The notes under the pieces were generated by a model. That model was not told the origin of the DNA and ran no database searches. It worked only from the letters and a program-made list of their open reading frames with translations. Both the position numbers and the translations under genes were made by a program. 18,454 nt of DNA from Verrucomicrobiaceae bacterium (GTDB taxonomy: Bacteria > Verrucomicrobiota > Verrucomicrobiae > Verrucomicrobiales > Akkermansiaceae): the NCBI GenBank assembly GCA_003820635.1, contig RPOS01000054.1, forward strand, positions 1-18,454, given 5' to 3'. Positions 7,308 through 16,000 of the stretch are shown one piece after another. Each line of letters opens with the position of its first letter. Within the stretch, counting starts at the first letter, position 1.

Positions 7308-8867
7308 ATGCCGAAAGCCAGGAAATCCGCGATATCCGCGCCCGCACCGGAATCCCTTGCCACCGCCCTGCACATCGGCGCGGGCTCGGTTTCCATGATG
7401 GTGGCGGAACGGGCCGCCGATGGCACGCTCACCCCCGTCGATTTCCTCGAACAACCGGCCCCCGTGGCACGGGACATCTTCCGGCTCGGCTCCGTGAGCC
7501 TCTCCACCACCGAGCGCGTGGTTTCCATCATCAAGGGCTATCAGAAATCCATCGCCGAGCTCGGCATCGACCCCCACGGCATCACCCGCGCCGCGGCCAC
7601 CAACATCCTCAGCGAGGCCCGCAATCATGAAACGGTGATGAACCGCATCCGCGTCTCATGCGGCCTGCGCGTCAGCACCATCGACGATGGAGAAATGACG
7701 CGCCTCATCTATCTGAAAACGCGCCGCCGCCTCCAGCACCTGCCGGCCATGCGAAAGGACACCACACTGGTGGTCCACGTCGGCCCCGGCAACACCCGCG
7801 CGCTGCTTTTCCAAAACGGCCGCATCACGCGCTACACCAGCTACCGGATGGGCACCCACCGCACCCGCGAGGCGGTGGAGGCATCCCATACGGAAGGCCC
7901 CGCCTTGTTGCGCGTCATCCGTGAGCACGCCTTCGGCAATCTCGCACAGCTGCGTTTTGACTACTCGGATGTCAGCATCGATGGCCTCGTCATCATCGGC
8001 TACGAGGTGCAGTCCATCGCCGCTCCCCTCACCCGCTCCAGCGGGGCATGCACGGTCAAAATGCTGCGGCAATTCACCGCAGAGGCGGCCGGCATGAGCG
8101 ATGTGGAGCTCGTGAAGCGCTTCCATCTCGACTATCAAACCGCCGAGGCCCTGCTGCCCGCCCTTGAGATCAACCTGGCGGTGGCCGAGACATTGAAACT
8201 CGATGAAGTGCACATCCCCGGCAGCGATTACGAACAGGGGCTGCTGCACGACCTGCTCGTTTCCCGCGAGCTCAGCGGTGCCTTCACCGAGGACGTGCTG
8301 CGCTCCGCCCGCATCCTCGCGGAGCGCTACCAATCGGATCCCGGCCACGGCGAGCATGTCTGCAATCTCTGCGCCCGTTTCTTTCACGAACTCTCAGACA
8401 TCCACCAACTCACCCAACACGACGCACTGCTCCTGCAAGTGGCCGCCATCCTCCACGAGGTGGGCACCTATGTCAGCCCGCGCGCCCACCACAAGCACTC
8501 GGAGTACCTCATCCTCAACTCCGAAGTCTTCGGGCTGGACCGCATGGACGTCACCATCGTCGCCCAGGTCGCCCGCTATCACCGGCATGCCGTGCCATCG
8601 CTGGACCACCCGGGCTATGCCGCCCTCTCCACCGACGACCGCATCCGCGTTTCCCAACTCGCCGCCCTGTTGCGCGTGGCCGACGCCCTGGAGCGCACCC
8701 ACGCCCAGCGCGTATCGCAGATCGAATTCCGCCGCGAAAGCGGCAAACTGCGCCTCCGCCTGCCCGGCCTCTCGGACGCCGCCGTCGAGCGCCTCGCCAT
8801 GGCATCCAAGGCAGACCTCTTCGAACAAGTCTTCGGCCTCGGAGTCGTCATCGATGAAGACAGTTGA
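7308..8867 (+). CDS. Ppx/GppA-HD family protein, probable catalytically dead exopolyphosphatase homologue
   Basis: At 519 residues this is the size of the long exopolyphosphatases. An ASKHA-type Ppx/GppA domain covers about 18-315, and an HD-like C-terminal domain covers about 325-515 with the Ppx features LHEVGTYVS (382-390) and HHKHSEYL. Compared with E. coli PPX as I recall it, the key residues are replaced: Asp17 of 'DLGSNS' is His22 in HIGAGS; phosphate-binding Arg93 is Ser102; catalytic Glu121 is Met130 in GEMTRLI; and Asp143 and Glu150 of 'DIGGGSTE' are His157 and Arg164 in HVGPGNTR. The later 'GASGT' loop is IGYEV. The frame is intact and well kept, so this looks like a selected pseudoenzyme rather than a decaying gene. 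It sits upstream of ppk1 by 48 bases on the same strand, which suggests an operon, and is divergent from ppk2. A role in binding polyP or a nucleotide signal is inferred. Confidence 0.88.
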   Translation: MPKARKSAISAPAPESLATALHIGAGSVSMMVAERAADGTLTPVDFLEQPAPVARDIFRLGSVSLSTTERVVSIIKGYQKSIAELGIDPHGITRAAATNILSEARNHETVMNRIRVSCGLRVSTIDDGEMTRLIYLKTRRRLQHLPAMRKDTTLVVHVGPGNTRALLFQNGRITRYTSYRMGTHRTREAVEASHTEGPALLRVIREHAFGNLAQLRFDYSDVSIDGLVIIGYEVQSIAAPLTRSSGACTVKMLRQFTAEAAGMSDVELVKRFHLDYQTAEALLPALEINLAVAETLKLDEVHIPGSDYEQGLLHDLLVSRELSGAFTEDVLRSARILAERYQSDPGHGEHVCNLCARFFHELSDIHQLTQHDALLLQVAAILHEVGTYVSPRAHHKHSEYLILNSEVFGLDRMDVTIVAQVARYHRHAVPSLDHPGYAALSTDDRIRVSQLAALLRVADALERTHAQRVSQIEFRRESGKLRLRLPGLSDAAVERLAMASKADLFEQVFGLGVVIDEDS

Positions 8868-8876
8868 TGGTAAATG

Positions 8877-8905
8877 CTGAAAACTGAAACGCTGAAATCC
8901 TGAAA
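8877..8905. repeat. Short tandem CTGAAA repeat between ppx-like gene and ppk1
   Basis: CTGAAA occurs four times in a row with spacings of 7, 8 and 8 bases (starting at 8877, 8884, 8892 and 8900). It fills most of the 48-base gap and ends ten bases before the ppk1 ATG. A/T-rich compared with its surroundings, it probably sets the leader of ppk1. Confidence 0.6.
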
Positions 8906-8915
8906 TTTCCCACAC

Positions 8916-11012
8916 ATGCCAATTCCCTATCTCAACCGCGAACTGTCATGGGTCGAGTTCAACCAGCGCGTGCTCAACGAAGCGCTGCGCGACGACCTGC
9001 CGCTGCTTGAGCGGGTGAAATTCCTCGCGATAACCGCCTCCAATCTGGATGAGTTTTTCCAAGTCCGCATCGGCGGCTTGATGGCGATGAAACGCGGCGG
9101 CATGAAAAAACCGGACGCCTCGGGGCTCACACCCAGCCGCAATCTCGCCGCGCTGCGCCAGCGCATTCTCAAAATGACAGCGGACCAATACGCGCTTTTC
9201 AACGAAATGCTCGTCCCGGCGCTCGCCAAGGCCGGCATCCGCCTGTTATCGCCGGCGGATCTCAGCGTCGAGCAATCCACCCAGCTTGCCGCCACTTTCG
9301 AGGATCTCGTTTTCCCACTGCTCACGCCGCTCGCGGTCGAGCCCGGCGAAGCCCCGCCGATGGTGCCGGCGCTTCATCTCGTCGTCGCCTGCCGCCTGCT
9401 GGACCCGGAAACCCAAAGCACCCGCCACGTGCTCATCCCGATCCCTGACACCTTGCCGCGCCGCATCACCGCTGCGGATGATTCGGCGCCGCTTTCTTTC
9501 CTACTCATCGAGGAACTCGTCGCCGCGCACGCCGCACGGCTGTTTCCCGGAGAAACCGTCACCGCCACCACCACCTTCCGCGTCACCCGCAATGGTGACA
9601 TCGCCGTGCAGGAGGACGACGCCATCGACCTGGCCGATGAAATGGAGGATGTGCTCACCGCCCGCCGGTTCTCAGATACCGTGCGCCTCGAACTCCGTGC
9701 CGACGCCCCGCGCGACCTCGCACGCGTCATCCGCGAGGTCACCGCCGCCGGCCCGCAGGAAATCTATCAGGCGGACGGCCCGCCCGGGCTCAGCTCCTTC
9801 ATGGATCTCGCGTTCCTGCCGGACTTCGACCACCTGCGGGACGCGGATTGGCCGGGCCAAACCTCGCCGGCCATCACGCCCGGGGCCTCGATGTTTGAAA
9901 CCATCTCCTCCGGCGACCTACTCCTGCACCATCCCTACGAATCCTTCGAGCCGGTGCTGCGCCTCATCGAAGAAGCCGCAGCGGATCCGGACGTGGTGGC
10001 CATCAAGCAGGTCCTCTACCGCACCGCGAAAAAATCCCGCATCATCGACGCCCTCATCCAGGCTGCGGAGAACGGCAAGCACGTCACCGTGCTCGTCGAG
10101 CTCAAGGCCCGTTTCGACGAGGCGCGCAACCTCGACCGCGCCGACGAACTCCAGCGCGCCGGCGCGCAGATCGTCTATGGAGTGAAGGGCCTCAAGACCC
10201 ACGCCAAGATCTGCATGATCATCCGCCGCGAGTCCGGCCACCTGCGCCGCTACGTCCACCTCGGCACCGGCAATTACAACGAGACCACCTCCCGCCTCTA
10301 CACGGACATCTCCTACCTCACCTGCAAGCCGGAGTATGGAAACGATGCCTCGCTCTTCTTCAATGCCGTTTCCGGACGCTCCAAGCTGCTGCGTTTCCAA
10401 CGCCTGATACCCGCCCCCACCGCGATGAAATCCTCGCTGCTCGACCTCATCGCCGGCGAGGCGGAACGCGCGAAACAAGGGCTCCCGGCACGCATCGTCG
10501 CCAAAGTGAACTCCCTGCAGGACCCGGACATCATCGCCGCCCTCTACAAGGCCTCCCGCGCCGGCGTTGAAATCAAACTCAACGTCCGCGGCATCTGCTG
10601 CCTCAAGCCCGGCGATCCCAAGTTCTCTAAAAACATCGAGGTCATCTCCATCATCGACCGCTATCTCGAACACGCCCGCATCTTTCACTTCCACCAAGGC
10701 GGCGATTCGAAAGTCTGCATCTCCTCCGCAGATTGGATGACGCGCAATCTTGAAAAGCGCGTGGAACTCATGATCCCCGTCGAGGAGCCCGCCCTCAAAC
10801 GCCGCCTCATCCGCATCCTCGACGCCTTTTTCCAAGACAACACCCAGGCCTCTCTCATCCTGCCGGACGGCACATCCCAGCGCCTCATCCGCACCAAGGG
10901 CCGCAAACCCTTCCGCGCCCAGGAACAGTTTTACCAGCAAGCCCGGAAAGCCGCCAAGGCCCGCGAACACGAACGCGCCATGACCTTCGAGCCGCATGTG
11001 CCGGCGGAGTGA
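8916..11012 (+). CDS. ppk1: Polyphosphate kinase 1
   Basis: This 698-residue protein reversibly makes inorganic polyphosphate from the gamma-phosphate of ATP, in the cytoplasm or at the inner membrane. It follows the family layout: an N-terminal helical domain (YLNRELSWVEFNQRVL at 5-20, then ASNLDEFFQVRI), a head domain, and two phospholipase D-like catalytic domains. The autophosphorylated histidine is His429 in KGLKTHAKICMI (E. coli His435), and the second conserved histidine is His586 in RYLEHARIF. Also visible are IKQVLYRTAKKS, HLGTGNYNETTSRLYTD and NVRGICCLKPG. The length is close to the E. coli enzyme (688). It follows the Ppx-like gene on the same strand. About 240 bases without a gene follow before ychF. 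Confidence 0.97.
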   Translation: MPIPYLNRELSWVEFNQRVLNEALRDDLPLLERVKFLAITASNLDEFFQVRIGGLMAMKRGGMKKPDASGLTPSRNLAALRQRILKMTADQYALFNEMLVPALAKAGIRLLSPADLSVEQSTQLAATFEDLVFPLLTPLAVEPGEAPPMVPALHLVVACRLLDPETQSTRHVLIPIPDTLPRRITAADDSAPLSFLLIEELVAAHAARLFPGETVTATTTFRVTRNGDIAVQEDDAIDLADEMEDVLTARRFSDTVRLELRADAPRDLARVIREVTAAGPQEIYQADGPPGLSSFMDLAFLPDFDHLRDADWPGQTSPAITPGASMFETISSGDLLLHHPYESFEPVLRLIEEAAADPDVVAIKQVLYRTAKKSRIIDALIQAAENGKHVTVLVELKARFDEARNLDRADELQRAGAQIVYGVKGLKTHAKICMIIRRESGHLRRYVHLGTGNYNETTSRLYTDISYLTCKPEYGNDASLFFNAVSGRSKLLRFQRLIPAPTAMKSSLLDLIAGEAERAKQGLPARIVAKVNSLQDPDIIAALYKASRAGVEIKLNVRGICCLKPGDPKFSKNIEVISIIDRYLEHARIFHFHQGGDSKVCISSADWMTRNLEKRVELMIPVEEPALKRRLIRILDAFFQDNTQASLILPDGTSQRLIRTKGRKPFRAQEQFYQQARKAAKAREHERAMTFEPHVPAE

Positions 11013-11067
11013 TGACGTCAGGACTCCGAGCCCGTGCAGGGTCACAAGATAACCAGAGAACCGTATT

Positions 11068-11098
11068 GGAACATCTTGTTCCTGTCCATCTAGGGAAC
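11068..11098 (+). other. Three-part inverted repeat in the ppk1-ychF gap
   Basis: GGAACA and TGTTCC form a 6-bp stem around TCT (11068-11082). The GTTCC arm could instead pair with GGAAC at 11094-11098, giving two mutually exclusive hairpins. It lies about 55 bases after the ppk1 stop and 156 before the ychF ATG. No T run follows, so it is not a standard intrinsic terminator. The octamer palindrome TGACGTCA directly follows the ppk1 stop. The remainder of 11013-11254 shows no gene and no clear promoter. Confidence 0.35.
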
Positions 11099-11254
11099 GA
11101 CCCGCCCCTTGGTAAATTCTCATCCATTGGCGGTCAATTCACGGCGTAAAACCCCTCGATTTCCTGTGATTGCTCCTCAGCTAGATCACCATCCTCCATG
11201 GCACGGCGGATTTTTCTCGTCCTCGCGCCGCTCCGCACTCACTTTCCCGCCGCC

Positions 11255-12376
11255 ATGCTCAAGGCCGGAATCGTAGGACTACCCAACGTCGGAAAATCGA
11301 CCCTCTTCAACGCCGTCACCCGCACGCGGAAAGCGGAGGCGGCGAACTATCCCTTCTGCACCATCGACCCCAACGTCGGCATCGTCACCGTGCCCGACTC
11401 GCGGCTCGCCGTGCTCTCCAAAATCTCCGGCTCGCAGAAGCTCGTGCCCACCGCCATCGAGTTCGTGGACATCGCGGGACTGGTGAAAGGCGCCTCCGAA
11501 GGCGCGGGCCTTGGCAACCAGTTCCTCGCCAACATCCGCGAAACCGACGCCATCGTCCAAGTGGTCCGTTGTTTTGAAAACGACGATATCATCCACGAAC
11601 TCGGCACCGTCGATCCGATCCGCGACATCGAGATCATCAACTCCGAGCTGATTCTCGCCGACATGGCCTCGCTCGAAAAACGCCGGTCTTCGCGCGAAAA
11701 GAAAGCCAAGGGCGGCGACAAGGAGGCGAAGAAGGAAGTCGAGCTCATCGACATCATCATGCCGCACCTCGATCAGGGCAAACCGGCTCTCACCATCCCG
11801 TTCAGCGATGAGGACGCGATCATCGTGAAGGACTTCTTCCTGCTTTCCTCCAAGCGCACCATCTACGCCTGCAACGTGAGCGAGGACGAACTCGCCGCCG
11901 CCACCGAAAACCCGGACTCACATCCGCAGGTGGCCAAAGTCCGCAAGTTTGCCGCCGAACACAGCGGCTCGGAAGCCGTCGTCATTTCTGCCAGGATCGA
12001 GGAGGAGCTCAGCGAACTTTCGCACGAGGAAGCCGCCGAGTTTCTGAAAGACATGGGCGTCACAGACTCCGGTGTTTCCGCGCTGATCCGCGCCGTCTAT
12101 CACCTGTTAGGATTGCGCACCTACCTCACCACCGGCGTGCAGGAAACCCGCGCCTGGACCATCCACGAGGGCGACAAGGCCCCCGCCGCCGCCGGCGTGA
12201 TCCACACCGATTTTGAACGCGGCTTCATCGCCGCGGAAGTCGTCCACTACGACGACCTCGTCGCGCTCGGCTCGAAAAACGCCGCCAAAGAAGCCGGCAA
12301 GCTGCGAATCGAAGGCAAGGAATACGTCGTCAAGGACGGCGATGTGATCGAATTCCGCTTCAACGTGAGCAAGTGA
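11255..12376 (+). CDS. ychF: Redox-regulated ribosome-associated ATPase YchF/OLA1
   Basis: This 373-residue Obg-family P-loop NTPase, which prefers ATP over GTP, associates with ribosomes and is linked to stress and translation control. The G domain shows Walker A GLPNVGKS at 8-15, [10 protein letters not shown] as the G3 switch and NVSE at 207-210. The last is the YchF-type NxxE in place of the NKxD of true GTPases. A Lys/Glu-rich coiled coil follows in the A domain, and the C-terminal TGS domain (about 290-373) ends RFNVSK, as in the family. I chose the ATG at 11255 because homologues begin [14 protein letters not shown]; an in-frame ATG at 11198 would add 19 atypical residues. No Shine-Dalgarno sequence is visible. 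Confidence 0.97.
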   Translation: MLKAGIVGLPNVGKSTLFNAVTRTRKAEAANYPFCTIDPNVGIVTVPDSRLAVLSKISGSQKLVPTAIEFVDIAGLVKGASEGAGLGNQFLANIRETDAIVQVVRCFENDDIIHELGTVDPIRDIEIINSELILADMASLEKRRSSREKKAKGGDKEAKKEVELIDIIMPHLDQGKPALTIPFSDEDAIIVKDFFLLSSKRTIYACNVSEDELAAATENPDSHPQVAKVRKFAAEHSGSEAVVISARIEEELSELSHEEAAEFLKDMGVTDSGVSALIRAVYHLLGLRTYLTTGVQETRAWTIHEGDKAPAAAGVIHTDFERGFIAAEVVHYDDLVALGSKNAAKEAGKLRIEGKEYVVKDGDVIEFRFNVSK

Positions 12377-12383
12377 CCGTAGC

Positions 12384-12400
12384 GGCGGATTGTATCCGCC
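12384..12400. repeat. Stem-loop with GGATTGTATCC core after ychF
   Basis: GGCGGAT and ATCCGCC form a perfect 7-bp stem around TGT, beginning seven bases after the ychF stop. It might slow or end transcription, but no T run follows. Its core matches the palindromes at 1984-2007 and 7266-7283. Confidence 0.5.
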
Positions 12401-12527
12401 AAGCCTAACGCAAAGCCAATCATCGGTTTTCCGGCGCATTGCCTTCATGCTCGGGAACACAATGGAATACCCTGAAGCCCCACATTTGGGCGGCACGCCA
12501 TGAGAAGCCTTCAATCGATGGCAAATC

Positions 12528-12540
12528 GCTGATTATCAGC
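12528..12540 (-). terminator. Weak hairpin downstream of tRNA-Arg
   Basis: GCTGA and TCAGC form a 5-bp stem with a three-base loop, starting 12 bases past the tRNA 3' end when read on the minus strand. Only GATTT follows it, so terminator function is a guess. The rest of 12401-12527 shows no gene. Confidence 0.3.
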
Positions 12541-12551
12541 TGCTTTCGGAT

Positions 12552-12626
12552 TGGTGGTCCCGCCAGGAATCGAACCTGGACCTACGGCTTCGGAGGCCAT
12601 CGTCCTATCCATTGGACCACGGGACC
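12552..12626 (-). tRNA. tRNA-Arg (anticodon CCG)
   Basis: The 75-base minus-strand sequence folds as a full cloverleaf: acceptor GGTCCCG/CGGGACC, D stem GTCC/GGAC with loop AATGGATA, anticodon stem ATGGC/GCCGT with loop CTCCGAA, variable AGGT, T stem CCAGG/CCTGG with loop TTCGATT, discriminator A. Loop positions 34-36 read CCG, which decodes CGG (Arg). The terminal CCA is encoded in the DNA. Upstream on the minus strand a TTGCCA lies about where a -35 would be, but no matching -10 is clear. No second copy of the 3' end was seen nearby, so there is no sign of an integrated element at this tRNA. Confidence 0.95.
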
Positions 12627-13031
12627 GTGCGCTGTGCGCGGCGGAGTCACTGGCTAACCGCCCGGTCTGGGGTTGGCAAGGAGAAGGATTGGAAAATTCC
12701 ATGCAATGGGCAACTCACTTGCCCCCTTCGCCAACTGGCGACAAGCCCTCGGCGAGAAAGCCATGGCCATTTCCGGGCACAAGCTTTAGGCTGTTTAGTG
12801 GTATCATCTGCGTGCATGACCCCAGAGTCCCGGCCCCACCAGATGCCCGTTGAAAAAATCTTTCCCACAAGTATCAGGCTTACAGCCCTGCTCCGCATTT
12901 TTTGCTTGGATCAAACTACCCATAGTAGGAGAATGAATCACCTTTACACCACATGTAGCACAAACTCTTGATTTCCAAACAAAAACCCCAAGTTCTCGCC
13001 CCTTTTTCTCCAAATCCCGTCATTAAAAACC
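12627..13031. other. 405-base gap between tRNA-Arg and nrdJ
   Basis: I see no protein gene here; the open frames are short and lack normal codon use. The half next to the tRNA holds two adjacent hairpins: GGGCAA/TTGCCC with a five-base loop (12708-12724) and TCGCCA/TGGCGA with a two-base loop (12728-12741). The half next to nrdJ is clearly more A/T-rich than the rest of the window and carries the candidate promoter at 12906-12961. I could not recognise a cobalamin riboswitch, although nrdJ is B12-dependent. Confidence 0.6.
12906..12961 (+). promoter_or_regulatory. Candidate nrdJ promoter with two NrdR-box-like palindromes
   Basis: TTGGAT (12906-12911) and GAGAAT (12929-12934) lie 17 bases apart and could be -35 and -10 elements, though both matches are weak. 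ACTA-CCCA-TAGT (12915-12926) sits in the spacer, and a second palindrome centred on ACATGT lies within 12946-12961. Each 16-base box matches about 10 of 16 positions of the NrdR consensus as I recall it, including the C-A/T-A and T-A/T-G half-site cores. The centres are 33 bases apart, close to the roughly three helical turns typical of NrdR box pairs. Confidence 0.4.
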
Positions 13032-16000
13032 ATGAACTCCAGCGTCCCCACCCTTGATGCCCCCGTCCGCCGCATGAACACGCCCGCCCCAAGCACCTCC
13101 GGCCTCACCTTTGAGCCCCGTTTCGCCAAGCCCGGGATCTCCCCCTTCGATGAGATCGAGTGGGACCACCGCACTGCCGAAATCACTGACGACAGCGGCA
13201 AGGCACTATTCCGTCAGGAAAACGTCGAGGTTCCGAAATCCTGGAGCGAGTTGGCCACCAAGATCGCCGTCTCAAAGTATTTCTACGGCGATGCCACACA
13301 AGGTGCCGACCCGCGCAAGGGCGGACGCGAACATTCGGTGCGCCAGCTCATTCACCGCGTCACCCGCACCATCAGCGATTGGGGGCTGGAAGATGGATAT
13401 TTCGCCAATGAAGCCAGTGCGGAGAATTTCTATCAGGATCTCACCTGGCTGAGCCTGCACCAGCACGGTGCCTTCAACTCGCCAGTCTGGTTCAACGTGG
13501 GCCTCCACCACCAATACGGCGTGGGCGAGGGCCGCGGTGAGGGTGGCTGGCACTGGGATGAGGCGGCGGGCAAGGCCAAACGCGCCGCTGGACAATATCA
13601 CTATCCACAGGCCAGCGCCTGCTTCATCCAGAGCGTGAAGGACAACATGGAGGACATCATGCGCCTGGCGGCGGCTGAGGCCATGCTCTTCAAATACGGC
13701 TCCGGCACCGGATCGGACCTCTCCACGCTGCGCTCCTCCCGCGAGAAACTCTCCGGCGGCGGCCGCCCATCCGGTCCCATGTCCTTCCTGCGCATTTACG
13801 ACCAGGTGGCAAACGCCGTAAAATCCGGCGGCAAGACCCGCCGCGCCGCGAAAATGAACACCCTCAAGGACTGGCACCCGGACATTGAGGATTTCATCGA
13901 AGCCAAGACCATCGAGGAAAAGAAAGCCTGGGCACTCATCGAGCAGGGATATGACGGCAGTTACAACGGAGACGCCTACGGCTCGGTGATGTTCCAGAAC
14001 GAAAACCTGTCGGTCAGGGCCAGCGACGAGTTCATGAAAGCCGCCACCGAAAACTCCGAGTGGTGGACGCGCCGCGTGACCGATGGCGAGCCGTGCGAAA
14101 AGAAAAACGCCCGCGAGTTGCTGCGCAAAATCGCGCTCGGCACCTGGACCTGCGGCGATCCCGGCATGCAGTTCGACTCCACCATCCACACTTGGCACAC
14201 CTGCAAGGGCAGCGGCCGCCAAAACTCCACCAACCCCTGCTCCGAGTATCTCTTCCTCAACGACACCGCCTGCAACCTCGCCTCGCTCAACCTCGTCCGC
14301 TTCCAGAAGGCCGACGGTTCCTTCGATGCAGATCGTTTCAAGGCCGCCGTCCGGTTGTTCATCGTGGCCCAGGAAATCCTCGTGGACCGCGCCAGCTACC
14401 CTACCAAACCGATTGCTGAAAACTCCCATGCCTTCCGCACGCTCGGCATCGGCTATGCCAATCTCGGCGCGCTCATCATGAGCCGCGGCCTCGGCTACGA
14501 CAGCGACGAAGGCCGCACCTACGCCGGTGCCATCACCGCGCTCATGACCGGCCACGCCTACGAGGTCAGTGCCGAGCTCGCCACCGCCAAAGGCCCCTTC
14601 CCTTCCTATCAGGATGCCCGCTACGGAGAAGTCACCCACCCGCCGGAACCCTCCAACGAGGCATCGATGCTGGAAGTGATCGAGCGCCACCGCACACAAG
14701 CGGAGAAGCTCGAGGGCCATGGCGATTGCAGCCCGATCATCGACGCCGCCCGCAGCGCGTGGACCGAAGCGCTCGACCTCGGAAAACGCCACGGCTACCG
14801 CAACGCCCAGGTTTCCGTGCTCGCGCCCACCGGCACCATCGGCTTCCTGATGGACTGCGACACCACCGGCATCGAGCCGGACATCGCCCTGGTGAAATAC
14901 AAACTGCTCGCCGGCGGCGGCATGCTCAAGATCGTCAACCGCACCGTGCCGCCCGCTCTCAAGCGCCTTGGCTACACTCCGGATGAGATCGCCGCCATCC
15001 TCATCCACATCGAGAAATACGACACCATCGAGGACGTGACCGACCCGAACACCGGGAAAACCGTTAGAAGCGGGCTCCGGGCGGAGCACCTGCCCGTGTT
15101 CGACTGCGCCTTCAAGGCCCACCTCGGCACCCGCAGCCTGCATTACCGCGGCCACCTGAAAATGATGGCAGCCGCCCAGCCATTTCTATCAGGTGCCATT
15201 TCCAAAACCGTCAACATGCCGCAGGAAGCCACCGTCGAGGAAATCATGCAGACCTACATCGAGGCATGGCAGCTCGGTCTCAAGGCGGTGGCCATCTACC
15301 GCGACGGATCGAAACGCTCCGCTCCGCTCAATACCAAGAAGACCGTCGGCATGGGCGGCGAGGCGGACGCCATCACTCCCGGCGCCGAGGATCTCGCCGA
15401 GCGCATCGCCACGCTGATCCGTGAAAACGAGGACCTCCGGAAAAAATCGGAGACCCGCACCCGCCGCCCGATGACGGACACCCGCATGTCCATCACCCAC
15501 AAGTTCGAAATCGCCGGTCATGAGGGCTACATCACCGCCGGCCTCTATCCGGACGGCCAGCCCGGCGAGGTCTTCGTCCAGATGTCCAAGGAAGGCAGCA
15601 CCATCGGCGGTCTGATGGACACCGTCGCCACCCTCACCTCCATGGCGCTGCAATACGGCGTACCGCTCGAACAACTCGTCAACAAATTCGCCTATCAGCG
15701 CTTCGAACCCAGCGGCTACACCCGCAATCCCAACATCCGCACCGCCTTCAGCATCACGGACTATGTCTTCCGCTGGCTCGGCTGCGAGTTCATCAAGGGC
15801 TACAAGGAAGCCACCTCGCCCGATTCCCACCAACCCGAACTCGCCATGCCCGAAATCGAGGAAATGGAGAAACAAGCCGTCAACCGCCCGGTTTCCGACC
15901 TGAGTCCCAACGAGGACCCCGCCATCGAACGCCTGCCTAAACCCGACCGCGTCAAAGCCGCGCTCGGCACTGCTTATATGGGCGTCATCTGCTCCAACTG

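Noticed and set aside
11068..11082. LexA box (GAAC-N-GTTC)
   Set aside because: The spacing is five bases rather than four and it lies far from any SOS gene; a simple hairpin explains it.
9918..11123. 401-codon minus-strand open frame opposite ppk1
   Set aside because: Antisense shadow typical of G+C-rich coding DNA; ppk1 is certain on the other strand.
12627..13031. Cobalamin riboswitch upstream of nrdJ
   Set aside because: I could not find the B12-box consensus or the expected paired elements by eye; a covariance search would settle it.
12552..13031. Integrative element attached at tRNA-Arg
   Set aside because: No integrase gene and no direct repeat of the tRNA 3' end were seen within the window.
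13272..15155. 627-codon minus-strand open frame opposite nrdJ
   Set aside because: Gly/Val/Ala-rich shadow of a well-conserved plus-strand gene; no motifs.
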